Assembly (NCBI RefSeq): GCF_012843905.1
Contig: NZ_JABAGC010000013.1
Coordinates: 1 to 64,000, forward strand
Length of the DNA: 64,000 nucleotides
DNA from: Clostridium sp. SM-530-WT-3G
GTDB taxonomy: Bacteria; Bacillota; Clostridia; Clostridiales; Clostridiaceae
Direction of reading: 5' to 3'
The notes under the pieces: model-generated
The model's input: only the letters and a program-made list of their open reading frames with translations
Databases searched by the model: none
What the model was told of the DNA's origin: nothing
Program-made: the position numbers and the translations under genes
In this document: positions 1 through 9,604 of the stretch, one piece after another
How the letters are laid out: each line of letters begins with the position of its first letter
Position numbering within the stretch: position 1 is the stretch's first letter

Positions 1-98
1 GGGATTAGTCTAGAGTCTACTATTTCCAAATTAGGACTAGTAGCTTAAATTTTTCCTATTTACTGCACAAGTCTAGTACATTAAGTACAATTCACTTT

Positions 99-1469
99 TT
101 ATAGTTTGGCAAGAATATTTTCCTCCCTATATTTACACTCTCGTATATATGGGTTTTTGTAAAATGAAAAGCAAAGTTGTATACACATAAAACACCATAT
201 AACAGGTTCACATATAATAACTCCAAAGTATTCTAAACTAGGAATAAATAATATTACAAATATTATTTTTCCAAAGAACTCAATAACACTTGAGATAAGA
301 GGTATAACTTTTTTACCTAATCCTTGAAGTGCATTTCTCAAATTTAATAATATTCCCAACACTCCATAAAAAGGTGCATTATAAATTAAATACTTTGATC
401 CATTTTCAATTACTACTGCTTCATTAGAACCTGATAATAATCTTACAATATATTGGGATGTAAACATTAAAATTATTGAAATTACAATCCCCCATAAAAC
501 TGCTAAAATATTAGCATATTTTATGGCCTTTCTTATTCTAGTTCCCTCACCTGCTCCTTTATTTTGTGAAACAAATGTCGAAACAGATAAAGCTATAGTT
601 CCAGCTGGCATCATACAAAATGCACTTAATTTACGAGCGGCAGTATGTCCTGCAATAACTAAATGACCTAAATTATTAATAGCTGTCTGTAATATTACAG
701 TTCCTGTTGAAACTATACATAGCATCATCCCCATAGATAATCCCTGACCAATTAATTCAGAATATAAATCCTTATCAATCGCAAAATGCTTTTTACTAGG
801 AATTAAAATATGCGCTTTTTTAAATATATATACAATGCATAATATTGCTGAACCCCCCTGTGCAATCACAGTAGCTGCTGCTGCCCCTCTTATTCCCATG
901 TTAAATTCAGTAATAAATAATATATCTAAAAATACATTAAGTATAGACGATATAATCAAAAAAATTAATGGCATAAAACTATTTCCAATAGCCCGTAAAA
1001 GTCCTGCGCACAAATTATATATAAACATAACTCCTACAAATAACGTAACCATAGAAATATACGAATAGGATTCTTCTATTATATTTTGGGGAGTATTTAA
1101 TAATTGTAATAATGGGAATAAAAATAATTTAGATATTATCATTATGCTGATTGTTATAAAAATACCTATTACTATAGAACCTGCTACAGATTTTTTTAAA
1201 AGATCATTATCATTCTTTCCATAACATCTAGCTGTAACTATACTTAAACCATTCCCTACTCCTATTGCAAATCCTATCAATAATTCATATATTGCTGCAC
1301 ATGCTCCAATAGCTGCTAAAGAAACATCACCTAAGAAATTTCCTACAATCATAGTGTCAACAGTATTGTATAACTGCTGAAATATGTTCGAAATAAAAAT
1401 AGGTATTGCAAAAATTATTAAAGATTTTAATATATTTCCCTTAATTAAATCTACTTTACACTCAACCAC
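99..1469 (-). CDS. MATE-family multidrug/Na+ antiporter
   Basis: A 456-residue polytopic membrane protein of the MATE family (two MatE halves of about six helices each), expected to export cationic compounds in exchange for Na+ or H+ across the cell membrane. The N-terminus has the family pattern (IPIFISNIFQQLYNTVDTMIVG) and the second half begins near residue 235 with an equivalent helix set and a GxLSMG-like stretch. Length fits the usual 440-460. The start is a GTG with a GGTGG ribosome site just upstream (1473-1477). It appears to be a single-gene unit; nothing upstream is co-oriented within the next 400 bases. The substrate cannot be told from sequence. Confidence 0.9.
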   Translation of the reverse strand: MVECKVDLIKGNILKSLIIFAIPIFISNIFQQLYNTVDTMIVGNFLGDVSLAAIGACAAIYELLIGFAIGVGNGLSIVTARCYGKNDNDLLKKSVAGSIVIGIFITISIMIISKLFLFPLLQLLNTPQNIIEESYSYISMVTLFVGVMFIYNLCAGLLRAIGNSFMPLIFLIISSILNVFLDILFITEFNMGIRGAAAATVIAQGGSAILCIVYIFKKAHILIPSKKHFAIDKDLYSELIGQGLSMGMMLCIVSTGTVILQTAINNLGHLVIAGHTAARKLSAFCMMPAGTIALSVSTFVSQNKGAGEGTRIRKAIKYANILAVLWGIVISIILMFTSQYIVRLLSGSNEAVVIENGSKYLIYNAPFYGVLGILLNLRNALQGLGKKVIPLISSVIEFFGKIIFVILFIPSLEYFGVIICEPVIWCFMCIQLCFSFYKNPYIRECKYREENILAKL

Positions 1470-1647
1470 TTACCACCAATCCTTTATCATCTTATTTTTA
1501 AAAAATACAAATTATGTAACTTTTATCCACAAAGTAATTATACCATAATATTAGTTTGAATATTATTTATTTTTTTGAATACATTAGTAATATATAAAAG
1601 GGTAATACTAATACTAATATTAAATATTTAAATATGGAAGTGATATT

Positions 1648-1824
1648 ATGTACGATCAATTGAACTCTGAAAATGATGATTTTAACAGAATGCAGCAAAA
1701 AATCAAGGATACAATAGACAGTATGGTTACAGATACTCATGTTTATAATCCAGCAAATAATTCATCCCCTGATAATACAAATGTAGATAATAATAATAAT
1801 AATAATAATGCTGAAATATTCTAA
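1648..1824 (+). CDS. Small Asn-rich hypothetical protein (58 aa)
   Basis: A short open frame starting at an ATG preceded by GGAAGTG (1636-1642) and followed immediately by a good Rho-independent terminator, which together argue that it is a real gene. The product is hydrophilic and acidic, begins MYDQLNSENDDF, and ends with a run of seven asparagines encoded by seven AAT codons before AEIF. It has no signal peptide or membrane segment. I do not recognise the family. The AAT tract is slippage-prone but would change length in frame. It could be a small sporulation-associated protein, but nothing in the sequence proves that. Confidence 0.55.
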   Translation: MYDQLNSENDDFNRMQQKIKDTIDSMVTDTHVYNPANNSSPDNTNVDNNNNNNNAEIF

Positions 1825-1828
1825 AAAG

Positions 1829-1849
1829 ACCGTATCACAAAGATACGGT
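1829..1849. terminator. Bidirectional Rho-independent terminator
   Basis: Stem ACCGTATC / GATACGGT (1829-1836 and 1842-1849) with a 5-nt loop, A-rich on the left and six T on the right. It ends the small plus-strand gene and lies 30 bases beyond the stop of aat on the minus strand. Confidence 0.85.
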
Positions 1850-1878
1850 TTTTTAATCACTTTATTATTAAATTAACC

Positions 1879-2529
1879 TTAACTTCTTAGCCCTTTATTA
1901 ATCATAGCTTTAAATTTATCCCACTCAACCATCTTAGCTCCCATAGATTCTAGATGTGGAGTATATACCTGACAGTCTATAAATTTAAAACCAAGCTCCT
2001 GTAATTTTTGTGCAAGGGTAATCAAAGCTGCTTTTGAAGCATTGCTCACTTTTGAAAACATGCTCTCGCCGAAATAACATCGCCCAAGCACTACCCCATA
2101 AAGTCCACCTACAAGTTCGCCATTTAAATATGTTTCAACACTTAGAGCATATCCTTCTTTATATAAATTTATATAAGCCTTTTTCATTTCGTCAGTAATC
2201 CAAGTTCCCTCTTCATTTTCTCTCATGGACTTACAGTTTTCAATAACTCCTTCAAAATCATTGTTAAAAGTAACCTGAAACTCACCTTTTCGCATTATTT
2301 TTTTCATAGATTTTGATATTTTAATATCTTGAGGCATTAGTACAAATCTAGGTTTTGGACACCACCATAGTATAGGCTCTCCCTTGCTATACCATGGAAA
2401 AATACCATTAGAGTATGCAAGAACAAGTCTTTCTATAGATAAATCTCCCCCAACTGCTAAAAGACCATCTTCATCACTTAATTCAGGATTAGGAAATACA
2501 AGTTCATCAGGTAATTGATATACTGCCAT
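1879..2529 (-). CDS. aat: Leucyl/phenylalanyl-tRNA--protein transferase
   Basis: This cytosolic enzyme transfers Leu or Phe from aminoacyl-tRNA to N-terminal Arg or Lys of proteins, creating N-degrons for ClpS/ClpAP-type proteolysis. The 216 residues carry the family hallmarks: an N-terminal [20 protein letters not shown] segment, NGIFPWYS, the [13 protein letters not shown] segment, and a C-terminal GNAT-like half with [19 protein letters not shown] and [17 protein letters not shown]. Length is close to the usual 200-235. It sits 30 bases downstream of a small co-oriented gene and probably shares its transcript. Confidence 0.95.
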   Translation of the reverse strand: MAVYQLPDELVFPNPELSDEDGLLAVGGDLSIERLVLAYSNGIFPWYSKGEPILWWCPKPRFVLMPQDIKISKSMKKIMRKGEFQVTFNNDFEGVIENCKSMRENEEGTWITDEMKKAYINLYKEGYALSVETYLNGELVGGLYGVVLGRCYFGESMFSKVSNASKAALITLAQKLQELGFKFIDCQVYTPHLESMGAKMVEWDKFKAMINKGLRS

Positions 2530-2559
2530 AAATACACCTTCTTCCTTTGTTATAAACTA

Positions 2560-2865
2560 TTAATATTGATAAGTCATATTCTGTGGTTCATAAAAAGATA
2601 ATCCATGCTTCTTAGCCAGCTCCATAACTAAATCATTTATATATTGTGCATTTTTAAATTCACATCCAATTATCACATATCCTTTAAATTTATTGCACTT
2701 AACACATGATGTTCTTACCATAAGTTCACTGTAAAATCCATCAATTATATCCACAATATCTCCAACAAGAGAATCTTCACCTTCGCATAATCTTTCATAT
2801 AAAACCTGTGCGCCTGCTGCACTACTCACTTTATCTGTATTAAAAACTGCACAAAACCATTCCAT
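2560..2865 (-). CDS. Hypothetical protein (101 aa) upstream of aat
   Basis: A 101-residue soluble protein with no signal peptide or membrane helix. It has four cysteines, including a CVKC pair at about residues 54-57, and ends in a Tyr/Gln-rich tail. I do not recognise the family. The start ATG has a purine-rich AAGAGGAAAAGAAA region immediately upstream, and the gene lies 30 bases before aat in the same direction, so the two are probably co-transcribed. A metal-binding role for the CxxC pair is only a guess. Confidence 0.65.
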   Translation of the reverse strand: MEWFCAVFNTDKVSSAAGAQVLYERLCEGEDSLVGDIVDIIDGFYSELMVRTSCVKCNKFKGYVIIGCEFKNAQYINDLVMELAKKHGLSFYEPQNMTYQY

Positions 2866-3263
2866 TTTCTTTTCCTCTTAACCTTAAATTATTTTTTATT
2901 ATATACAACTCCTATTTTATCATACTTTTCATATTTAAAATTTTTATTTATTATACTATCTTAACTAATTTGAGAATTTACTATATATAGGATTTTTCTA
3001 CACCCTTAACAATAAAAATTAATTAAATATTTTACATAACCATGTAACACTTTTTAGTTATGGTGAATATATTACACTATAAAGAAAAACAAAAGATGAT
3101 AACTAAGTAATTAACCAAAGAAAATCCTCCAAAAAACAAATGATTAAATTAAAACAGTTTAAAGATTAAAAATCATAATAAACTCTAAGAAAAAACACAT
3201 TAAATACAAAAGATAATAAATTGATTTACAAAAGATAAATATTAGATTAACAAAAAAGATTAT
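2866..3263. other. Intergenic region, no gene seen
   Basis: About 400 bases of AT-rich sequence between two divergent genes. It must hold the promoters of the 101-aa gene (minus) and of the Tyr/Asn-rich gene (plus), but I could not fix -35/-10 boxes with confidence. No RNA structure, repeat or terminator stands out. Confidence 0.5.
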
Positions 3264-3278
3264 AAAGGAGATTTTAAT

Positions 3279-3527
3279 ATGTCACATTGTTGTAAAAAAT
3301 CATGCTGTAGACCTTGTAATAATGCTTACGGCTATAATAATAATTTCTATGGATATGCTCCAAATAACTATTACGGATATATTCCAAACAACTATTATAT
3401 AGGAAATCCATATAATAATTTCTATGGATACAATGCTTACAACTTATACGGATATAATTATCCATATAACTATGGTTTTAATGGTTTCTATAATAACAAC
3501 CTTCTACTTCCTTTCTTACTTTTCTAA
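3279..3527 (+). CDS. Cys-headed, Tyr/Asn/Gly-rich low-complexity protein (coat-like)
   Basis: An 82-residue protein preceded by a strong AAAGGAG site (3264-3270) with ideal spacing. It opens with MSHCCKKSCCRPC, five cysteines in the first 13 residues, followed by repeated Tyr/Asn/Gly/Phe units such as NNFYGY and NNYYGY, and ends in a hydrophobic LLLPFLLF tail. It is monocistronic, with its own terminator at 3623-3663. Composition resembles small spore coat or exosporium proteins that cross-link through Cys and Tyr; this is inference from composition, as no named family was recognised. An overlapping minus-strand frame (3274-3465) is a shadow. Confidence 0.7.
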   Translation: MSHCCKKSCCRPCNNAYGYNNNFYGYAPNNYYGYIPNNYYIGNPYNNFYGYNAYNLYGYNYPYNYGFNGFYNNNLLLPFLLF

Positions 3528-3622
3528 TAACGTGTAATTTTTATATTTAGTCAATCTAAATTACAATATTAAGAATAAAATCATAAGAATTATAAGATTT
3601 TTAATTATAAATGTTTTAAATA

Positions 3623-3663
3623 AAAAACTCCTAAATTAATGTTATCATAATTTAGGAGTTTTT
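3623..3663. terminator. Bidirectional Rho-independent terminator
   Basis: Sixteen-base inverted repeat (3623-3638 and 3648-3663) built on CTCCTAAATTA, with A-run left and T-run right. It separates the convergent coat-like gene and nifJ. Confidence 0.9.
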
Positions 3664-3687
3664 ATTGTTTTTACTAGTCAGTCAATT

Positions 3688-6600
3688 TTATTCTTTTCCT
3701 GCTAATTTCTTATATGTATTTAATCTTTCATTTGCATCAAATGCACTCTTTTCAAATAATTTTTCTGCTTCTTCTGGGAATGCTTTTGCTAATGAAGCAT
3801 ATCTTACTTCTCCCATTAAGAAATCCTTAAAATCACTCTTAGGATCTTTGCTGTCTAATGTAAATGGATTTCCACTTTCCTTAAGTTCTGGATTGTATCT
3901 ATATAAGTGCCAATAGCCACATTCTACAGCCTTTCTTTCTTCAGCTTGTGAATTTGACATTCCCATTTTAATTCCATGATTTATACATGGTGCATATGCT
4001 ATTATAAGTGATGGACCATCATAATTTTCAGCTTCTAAAATAGCTTTAATGGCTTGATTCTTATCTGCTCCCATTGCTATCTGAGCTACATAAACATATC
4101 CGTATGTCATTGCCATTAATCCAAGATCTTTCTTCTTTGTTCTCTTACCACTTGCAGCAAATTTAGCTACAGCACCTGTAGGAGTTGACTTAGAACTTTG
4201 ACCACCTGTATTTGAATATATTTCTGTATCAAACACCAAAATATTTACATTTTCATTCGATGCTAAAACTTGATCTAATCCTCCATATCCAATATCATAT
4301 GCCCAGCCGTCTCCACCAAATATCCATTGCGATCTCTTAACCAAGAAGTTCTTATCATTTAAAATTATTTTAGCAATTTCACTGTTATCTTCTTCAAGTG
4401 CTGCAATAACTCTTTCAGCTCTTTCTCTAGAACATTCTGAATCATTCATCTTAGCAAGCCATTCTTCAAGTACAGCTTTAGTATCATCATCTATATCTTC
4501 ATTTAATGCCATTTCAACATTTTTAGCTATTCTATCTCTTATTGTCTTAACACCTAAATGCATACCAAGACCAAATTCTGCATTATCTTCAAACAAAGAA
4601 TTGGCCCATGCAGGTCCATGACCTTCAGGATTTTTACAATATGCAGATGATGGAGTACTTGCCGCCCATATTGAAGAACATCCAGTAGCATTAGCTATCA
4701 TCATCCTATCTCCAAATAACTGTGTTACAAGTTTTGCATATGGTGTTTCTCCGCATCCTGCACATGCTCCATTATATTCTAATAATGGAATTTCAAATTG
4801 GCTTCCTTTAACTGTTGTTTTCTTCATAGGATTTTTACGTTCAACTTTTTCTATAGTATAATTCCAAACTTCAATTTGTTTATGTTGACTGTCTTGTGGC
4901 TTCATTACTAAAGCCTTTCCTGGAGCAGGACATGTTTCAACGCAGTTTCCACATCCAGTACAATCAAGTGGTGATACTCCTATACTGAAATGTAGCTGCT
5001 CATCATATTTTATTCCTTTTGGATCTAGGGATTTAAATCCTTCTGGCGCATGAGATTTTTCTTCCTCAGTTAATAAGAATGGTCGTATAGTTGCATGTGG
5101 ACATACATATGAACACTGATTACATTGAATACACTTTTCAGGAATCCATTCTGGAACATTGACTGCAATACCTCTCTTTTCATATCTTGTAGTTCCATGC
5201 ATGAAGGTACCATCTTCCATTCCTGCTTCAACAAATGCTGATACAGGAAGAGAATCGCCTTCAAGTCTATTCATAGGTCTTACTATATTTTTAACAAACT
5301 CTGGATATGTATTTACAAAGCTTTCATCGTCGTCTACTGCATTTTTCCATTCTGTTTTAATATCTATTTTTACTATGCCATCTATACCTCTATCTATAGC
5401 ATCATGATTCATCTTTACAATGTTTTCACCTTTTTTACCATAAGAAGTAACAACAGCTTCTTTTAAATATTTAATAGCATCCTCTATTGGTATAATATTA
5501 GCTAGCTTAAAGAATGCAGCCTGCATAATCATATTTATTCTTCCACCAAGCCCTACTTCTTGAGCAATTTTTACTGCATTCAAAGTATAAAAGTTTATAT
5601 CATTTTCTGCTATATATCTCTTAAGGGATGCTGGCAATCTATTGTCTAATTCTTCTGGAGTCCATATTGTATTTAATAAGAATACTCCATTTTTCTTTAA
5701 TCCTTTTATGACATCATATTTGTATACATAAGACTGATTATGACATGCAATAAAGTCTGCTCTAGCAATTGGATATCTTGATCTAATAATATTTTTTCCA
5801 AACCTCAAATATGATAGTGTGATTCCCCCAGATTTTCTTGAATCATATTCGAAATATCCTTGAGCGTACATATCAGTATGGTCACCAATTATCTTTATAG
5901 CTGACTTGTTAGCTCCTACTGTACCATCAGAACCAAGTCCCCAGAATTTACAAGAAGTAATTCCAGTTGGAGTTATATCAATATCATCAAGTGGTCTTAA
6001 TGATGTATTTGTTACATCATCCACAATTCCAATTGTAAAACCATCCTTTGGATTCTCTTGTGCTAAATTATCATATACAGCAGCAATATCATTAGGTAAT
6101 GGGTCCTTAGAACCTAGACCAAATCTTCCTCCAACTATACATGGTGCATCTTCTTTGTTATAAAAAGCTTTTACAACATCTAAATATAAAGGTTCTCCTA
6201 TACTTCCTGGTTCCTTTGTTCTATCTAATACAGCAATCTTTTTCACTGTCTTTGGTATTGCTTTAAGAAGTCTTTCTGTAGAAAATGGTCTAAATAATCT
6301 TACTCTTATTAGACCAACTTTTTGTTTATTTTCATTTAAATAATCTACAGTTTCAGATATAACATCATTAACTGCTCCCATTGCAATTATAATTCTGTCA
6401 GCATCTGGTGCACCATAATAATCAAAGCAATGATACTCTCTTCCTGTAAGCTTTGTTATTTCAGCCATATATTCTTCAACTATTTCTGGCACCTTTTCAT
6501 AATGCCTATTTACAGCTTCTCTTGTCTGAAAATATATATCAGGATTTTGAGCAGTACCTCTTGTTACTGGATGATCAGGATTAAGTGCTCTATTTCTAAA

Positions 6601-7203
6601 TTCTTCAATAGCTTTATAATCAACTAAATTTGCAAGTTCTTCATCTTCAAATACTTCAACCTTTTGAATTTCATGAGATGTTCTAAAGCCATCAAAGAAA
6701 TTCATAAATGGAATTTTTGATTTAATTGTTGAAAGATGTGCTACTGCACTTAAATCCATAACCTCTTGAACATTATCTTCGCAAAGCATTGCGAAACCAG
6801 TGGCTCTTGCTGCCATTACATCTTGATGATCTCCAAATATATTTAATGATGATGTTGCTAAGGCTCTTGCTGCAACATGAATTACACATGGAAGCAATTC
6901 ACCTGCTATTTTATACATATTAGGTATCATAAGTAGTAGACCTTGAGATGCTGTGTAAGTTGTAGTGAGCGCTCCACTTTGAAGTGAACCATGAAGTGCT
7001 CCAGCAGCTCCTGCTTCAGACTGCATTTCTACAACCTTTACAGTCTGGCCAAATATATTTTTCTTGCCTTTAGCCACCCACTCATCAACATGTTCAGCCA
7101 TAGGTGATGATGGAGTTATTGGATAAATGGTTGATACTTCAGTAAATGCATATGATACATATGCTGCTGCAGTATTACCATCCATTGTCTTAGTTTTTCT
7201 CAT
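3688..7203 (-). CDS. nifJ: Pyruvate:ferredoxin (flavodoxin) oxidoreductase
   Basis: This central anaerobic enzyme converts pyruvate, CoA and oxidised ferredoxin to acetyl-CoA, CO2 and reduced ferredoxin in the cytosol, feeding butyrate/acetate/H2 metabolism. At 1171 residues it is the full-length single-chain form. Order of domains: N-terminal TPP-pyrimidine domain (YPITPSSPMAEH near residue 25), gamma domain, 2x[4Fe-4S] ferredoxin domain with CIQCNQCSYVCP near 690 and CTGCGNCVETCP near 747, then the TPP-binding domain with GACAGCGETPYAKL near 812 and GDGWAYDIGYGG near 966. The CAGCG cysteines bind the proximal cluster. It is monocistronic, with terminators on both sides. Confidence 0.97.
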   Translation of the reverse strand: MRKTKTMDGNTAAAYVSYAFTEVSTIYPITPSSPMAEHVDEWVAKGKKNIFGQTVKVVEMQSEAGAAGALHGSLQSGALTTTYTASQGLLLMIPNMYKIAGELLPCVIHVAARALATSSLNIFGDHQDVMAARATGFAMLCEDNVQEVMDLSAVAHLSTIKSKIPFMNFFDGFRTSHEIQKVEVFEDEELANLVDYKAIEEFRNRALNPDHPVTRGTAQNPDIYFQTREAVNRHYEKVPEIVEEYMAEITKLTGREYHCFDYYGAPDADRIIIAMGAVNDVISETVDYLNENKQKVGLIRVRLFRPFSTERLLKAIPKTVKKIAVLDRTKEPGSIGEPLYLDVVKAFYNKEDAPCIVGGRFGLGSKDPLPNDIAAVYDNLAQENPKDGFTIGIVDDVTNTSLRPLDDIDITPTGITSCKFWGLGSDGTVGANKSAIKIIGDHTDMYAQGYFEYDSRKSGGITLSYLRFGKNIIRSRYPIARADFIACHNQSYVYKYDVIKGLKKNGVFLLNTIWTPEELDNRLPASLKRYIAENDINFYTLNAVKIAQEVGLGGRINMIMQAAFFKLANIIPIEDAIKYLKEAVVTSYGKKGENIVKMNHDAIDRGIDGIVKIDIKTEWKNAVDDDESFVNTYPEFVKNIVRPMNRLEGDSLPVSAFVEAGMEDGTFMHGTTRYEKRGIAVNVPEWIPEKCIQCNQCSYVCPHATIRPFLLTEEEKSHAPEGFKSLDPKGIKYDEQLHFSIGVSPLDCTGCGNCVETCPAPGKALVMKPQDSQHKQIEVWNYTIEKVERKNPMKKTTVKGSQFEIPLLEYNGACAGCGETPYAKLVTQLFGDRMMIANATGCSSIWAASTPSSAYCKNPEGHGPAWANSLFEDNAEFGLGMHLGVKTIRDRIAKNVEMALNEDIDDDTKAVLEEWLAKMNDSECSRERAERVIAALEEDNSEIAKIILNDKNFLVKRSQWIFGGDGWAYDIGYGGLDQVLASNENVNILVFDTEIYSNTGGQSSKSTPTGAVAKFAASGKRTKKKDLGLMAMTYGYVYVAQIAMGADKNQAIKAILEAENYDGPSLIIAYAPCINHGIKMGMSNSQAEERKAVECGYWHLYRYNPELKESGNPFTLDSKDPKSDFKDFLMGEVRYASLAKAFPEEAEKLFEKSAFDANERLNTYKKLAGKE

Positions 7204-7520
7204 TTATCTTCCCTCTTTTTCTAGTCTGCATTATGCTCTTTTATTTGGCTACAGCTTAAATATATAATGCTACACTTAAACTAATATTAGTCTAAACAGA
7301 TAAAAAAATATTTTATTAAGAATCACATTAAATTATAGTAATCAAAATAATTACTAGCGCACAATCTTTAAATAATTAAGTAGCATTGTATATTTATTAG
7401 CTATAGCACTTATAATTTTAGTATGTTCAAATTCAATATTAGTTATGTATGTATTTAGCTTTTTAATAATTCTTTTATGATTGCTCTTATTTATATTAAA
7501 ATATATTTATTATTAGTAAC
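7204..7520. other. Intergenic region upstream of nifJ
   Basis: About 317 bases between nifJ and the fru operon terminator. It must contain the nifJ promoter. A stretch open on the minus strand (about 7355-7505) lacks a start codon and ribosome site, so no gene is called. Confidence 0.5.
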
Positions 7521-7559
7521 AAAAAAGTGCTGACTGAAATTTCAATCAACACTTTTTTT
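7521..7559 (-). terminator. Terminator of the fructose operon
   Basis: AAAAAAGTG (7521-7529) pairs with CACTTTTTT (7550-7558), with an inner TGACTGAAA/TTTCAATCA extension. Read on the minus strand it lies 16 bases after fruA and ends in a T run. Confidence 0.85.
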
Positions 7560-7574
7560 ATAAATTAACTTATA

Positions 7575-9497
7575 TTATTTTTTAATTGGCTTTTTTAAAA
7601 TAGCAAGCATAATCATTCCTACAACAGAACCTATTGCTATTGATAAAAGATACATTAATGGATTTCCTACAACAGGAACTACAAATATTCCACCGTGAGG
7701 AGCCATTAAAGTACAGTTAAATAACATAGATAGTGCACCAGCTATTGCTGAACCAATTACACAAGAAGGAATAACTCTTAATGGGTCTGCTGCTGCAAAT
7801 GGTATTGCACCTTCAGTTATAAATGATAATCCCATTATATAGTTTGTTAAACCAGATTTTCTTTCGCTTTCAGTAAATCTATTTCCAAAGAAAGTTGTAG
7901 CTAAAGCTATTGCAAGAGGTGGAACCATTCCACCAGCCATAACTGCTGCCATAATTTCAAAGTTTCCACTAGCAAGAGATGCTGTACCGAATACATATGC
8001 TGCCTTGTTGAAAGGACCACCCATATCAATTGCCATCATACCTGCAACAATAATACCTAAAAGAATTTTACTTGTGTCACCCATTGAGTTAAGGAATCCA
8101 GTAATACCTAAATTAATTGCACCAAAGAATGGATTAATCATTATCATAATCAATCCCATTATTCCTATTCCGAATAAAGGATATAATAAAGTTGGTTTTA
8201 TACCATCTAATGTATCAGGTAATAAATCAAATAATTTCTTTAATCCACGTACTAAATAACCACCTACAAAACCTGCAAATAAAGCACCTAAGAAACCACC
8301 ACTTACAACTGGAATATTTGGATCAAAAGCACTTGCAAAAGTAGTACCGTAATTTGCTAAAGCACCACCTACAAATCCAACTGCAAGACCTGGTCTATCA
8401 GCAATACTCATAGCAATAAATCCAGCTAAAACAGGAAGCATAAATCCAAATGCTGTATTACCAATATTATTTAATAAAGCAGCAATTGGTGTATTTCTAC
8501 CAAAATTACTTGGATCAATACTGTATTTATCAACAAGGAATGATAACGCAATTAATATACCTCCACCAATAACAAATGGTAACATATAAGAAACACCATT
8601 CATTAAATGTTTATATAGTTGACGTCCAAAGCTTTCACCATCACCACTTTCTTGAGGTTCATCACTTCCACCTGCATGATGATATATAGGTGCATCTCCA
8701 TTTATAGCTCTAGTTATTAATTCTTCTGCTTTATGAATTCCATCTGCAACTTTTGTCTTAATAACTTTCTTTCCATCAAATCTAGCCATTTCAACATTTT
8801 TATCAGCTGCAACTATAATACATTCTGCTTTTTCAATTTCTTCTTTAGTTAAAACATTCTTAGCTCCTCCTGAACCATTAGTTTCAACCTTTATAGATAC
8901 TCCCATCTCTTTAGCTTTCTTTTCAAGACTTTCTGCAGCCATATAAGTATGAGCAATACCTGTTGGACATGCAGTAACTGCTAAAACTCTATAAGATCCA
9001 CTTTCAGATTTTTCTTCTTCCTTTGGCTCATCCGGGAATTTTTCACTTTCTTTTTCATCAATTAACCTTAAAAATTCATCTTTATCTGTACATGCAATTA
9101 ATTTCTTTCTAAAATCTTCATCCATTAATATGGTAGAAAGTCTAGCTAATACTTCTAAGTGTAAGTTATCGCTATTATCTGGAACTGCTATCATAAAGAA
9201 AAGATGAACTGGTGCACCATCTAGCGCATCGTAATCTACACCATCTTTACAAACTGCGGCAGCTAAAGATGCTCGTTTTACTGCTTTAGTTTTGCCGTGA
9301 GGAATTGCAATTCCATCTCCAATACCTGTTGTACTTAATTCTTCTCTAGCAAGTATTGCTTTCTTATATTCTTCTTTATCATTTAAGTTTCCTGTTTTGT
9401 CCATTAAATCAACTAATTCATCAATACATTGTGCTTTAGATGTTGGTTTAATATCCAAATTCATACCTTGCTTATGTAATAAGTCAACAATTTTCAT
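7575..9497 (-). CDS. fruA: PTS fructose transporter subunit IIABC
   Basis: This membrane protein imports fructose and phosphorylates it to fructose-1-phosphate with phosphate from HPr. Domain order is EIIA (about 1-145; phospho-His in GIAIPHGKTK near residue 67), EIIB (about 170-270; phospho-Cys in VTACPTGIAHTY near residue 177) and the EIIC channel (from about 290, about nine helices). The chosen ATG gives 640 residues and has GGGAGTG just upstream; an in-frame TTG at 9512 sits on the other side of that ribosome site and is unlikely. It is the last gene of fruR-fruK-fruA, 107 bases after fruK. Confidence 0.95.
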   Translation of the reverse strand: MKIVDLLHKQGMNLDIKPTSKAQCIDELVDLMDKTGNLNDKEEYKKAILAREELSTTGIGDGIAIPHGKTKAVKRASLAAAVCKDGVDYDALDGAPVHLFFMIAVPDNSDNLHLEVLARLSTILMDEDFRKKLIACTDKDEFLRLIDEKESEKFPDEPKEEEKSESGSYRVLAVTACPTGIAHTYMAAESLEKKAKEMGVSIKVETNGSGGAKNVLTKEEIEKAECIIVAADKNVEMARFDGKKVIKTKVADGIHKAEELITRAINGDAPIYHHAGGSDEPQESGDGESFGRQLYKHLMNGVSYMLPFVIGGGILIALSFLVDKYSIDPSNFGRNTPIAALLNNIGNTAFGFMLPVLAGFIAMSIADRPGLAVGFVGGALANYGTTFASAFDPNIPVVSGGFLGALFAGFVGGYLVRGLKKLFDLLPDTLDGIKPTLLYPLFGIGIMGLIMIMINPFFGAINLGITGFLNSMGDTSKILLGIIVAGMMAIDMGGPFNKAAYVFGTASLASGNFEIMAAVMAGGMVPPLAIALATTFFGNRFTESERKSGLTNYIMGLSFITEGAIPFAAADPLRVIPSCVIGSAIAGALSMLFNCTLMAPHGGIFVVPVVGNPLMYLLSIAIGSVVGMIMLAILKKPIKK

Positions 9498-9604
9498 ATA
9501 TATCACTCCCAACTATACAATATAAATAATTATACTGAATATTAAGATTGCCTTATACTCTTATATACTTAAGTACTGACAATACTCTTTTTATTCTAAA
9601 ATTA

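Noticed and set aside
1-98. Left edge of the window as a possible gene end or terminator
   Set aside because: Only short imperfect repeats (CTAGT, AGTAC) are present; nothing firm can be said in 98 bases.
3274-3465. Minus-strand frame opposite the Tyr/Asn-rich gene
   Set aside because: Mirror of the plus-strand repeats, no ribosome site, and a strong plus-strand gene with its own terminator covers it.
7355-7505. Open minus-strand stretch upstream of nifJ that would encode about 45 residues
   Set aside because: No start codon at its beginning, no ribosome site, and AT-rich composition; likely chance, at best a gene remnant.
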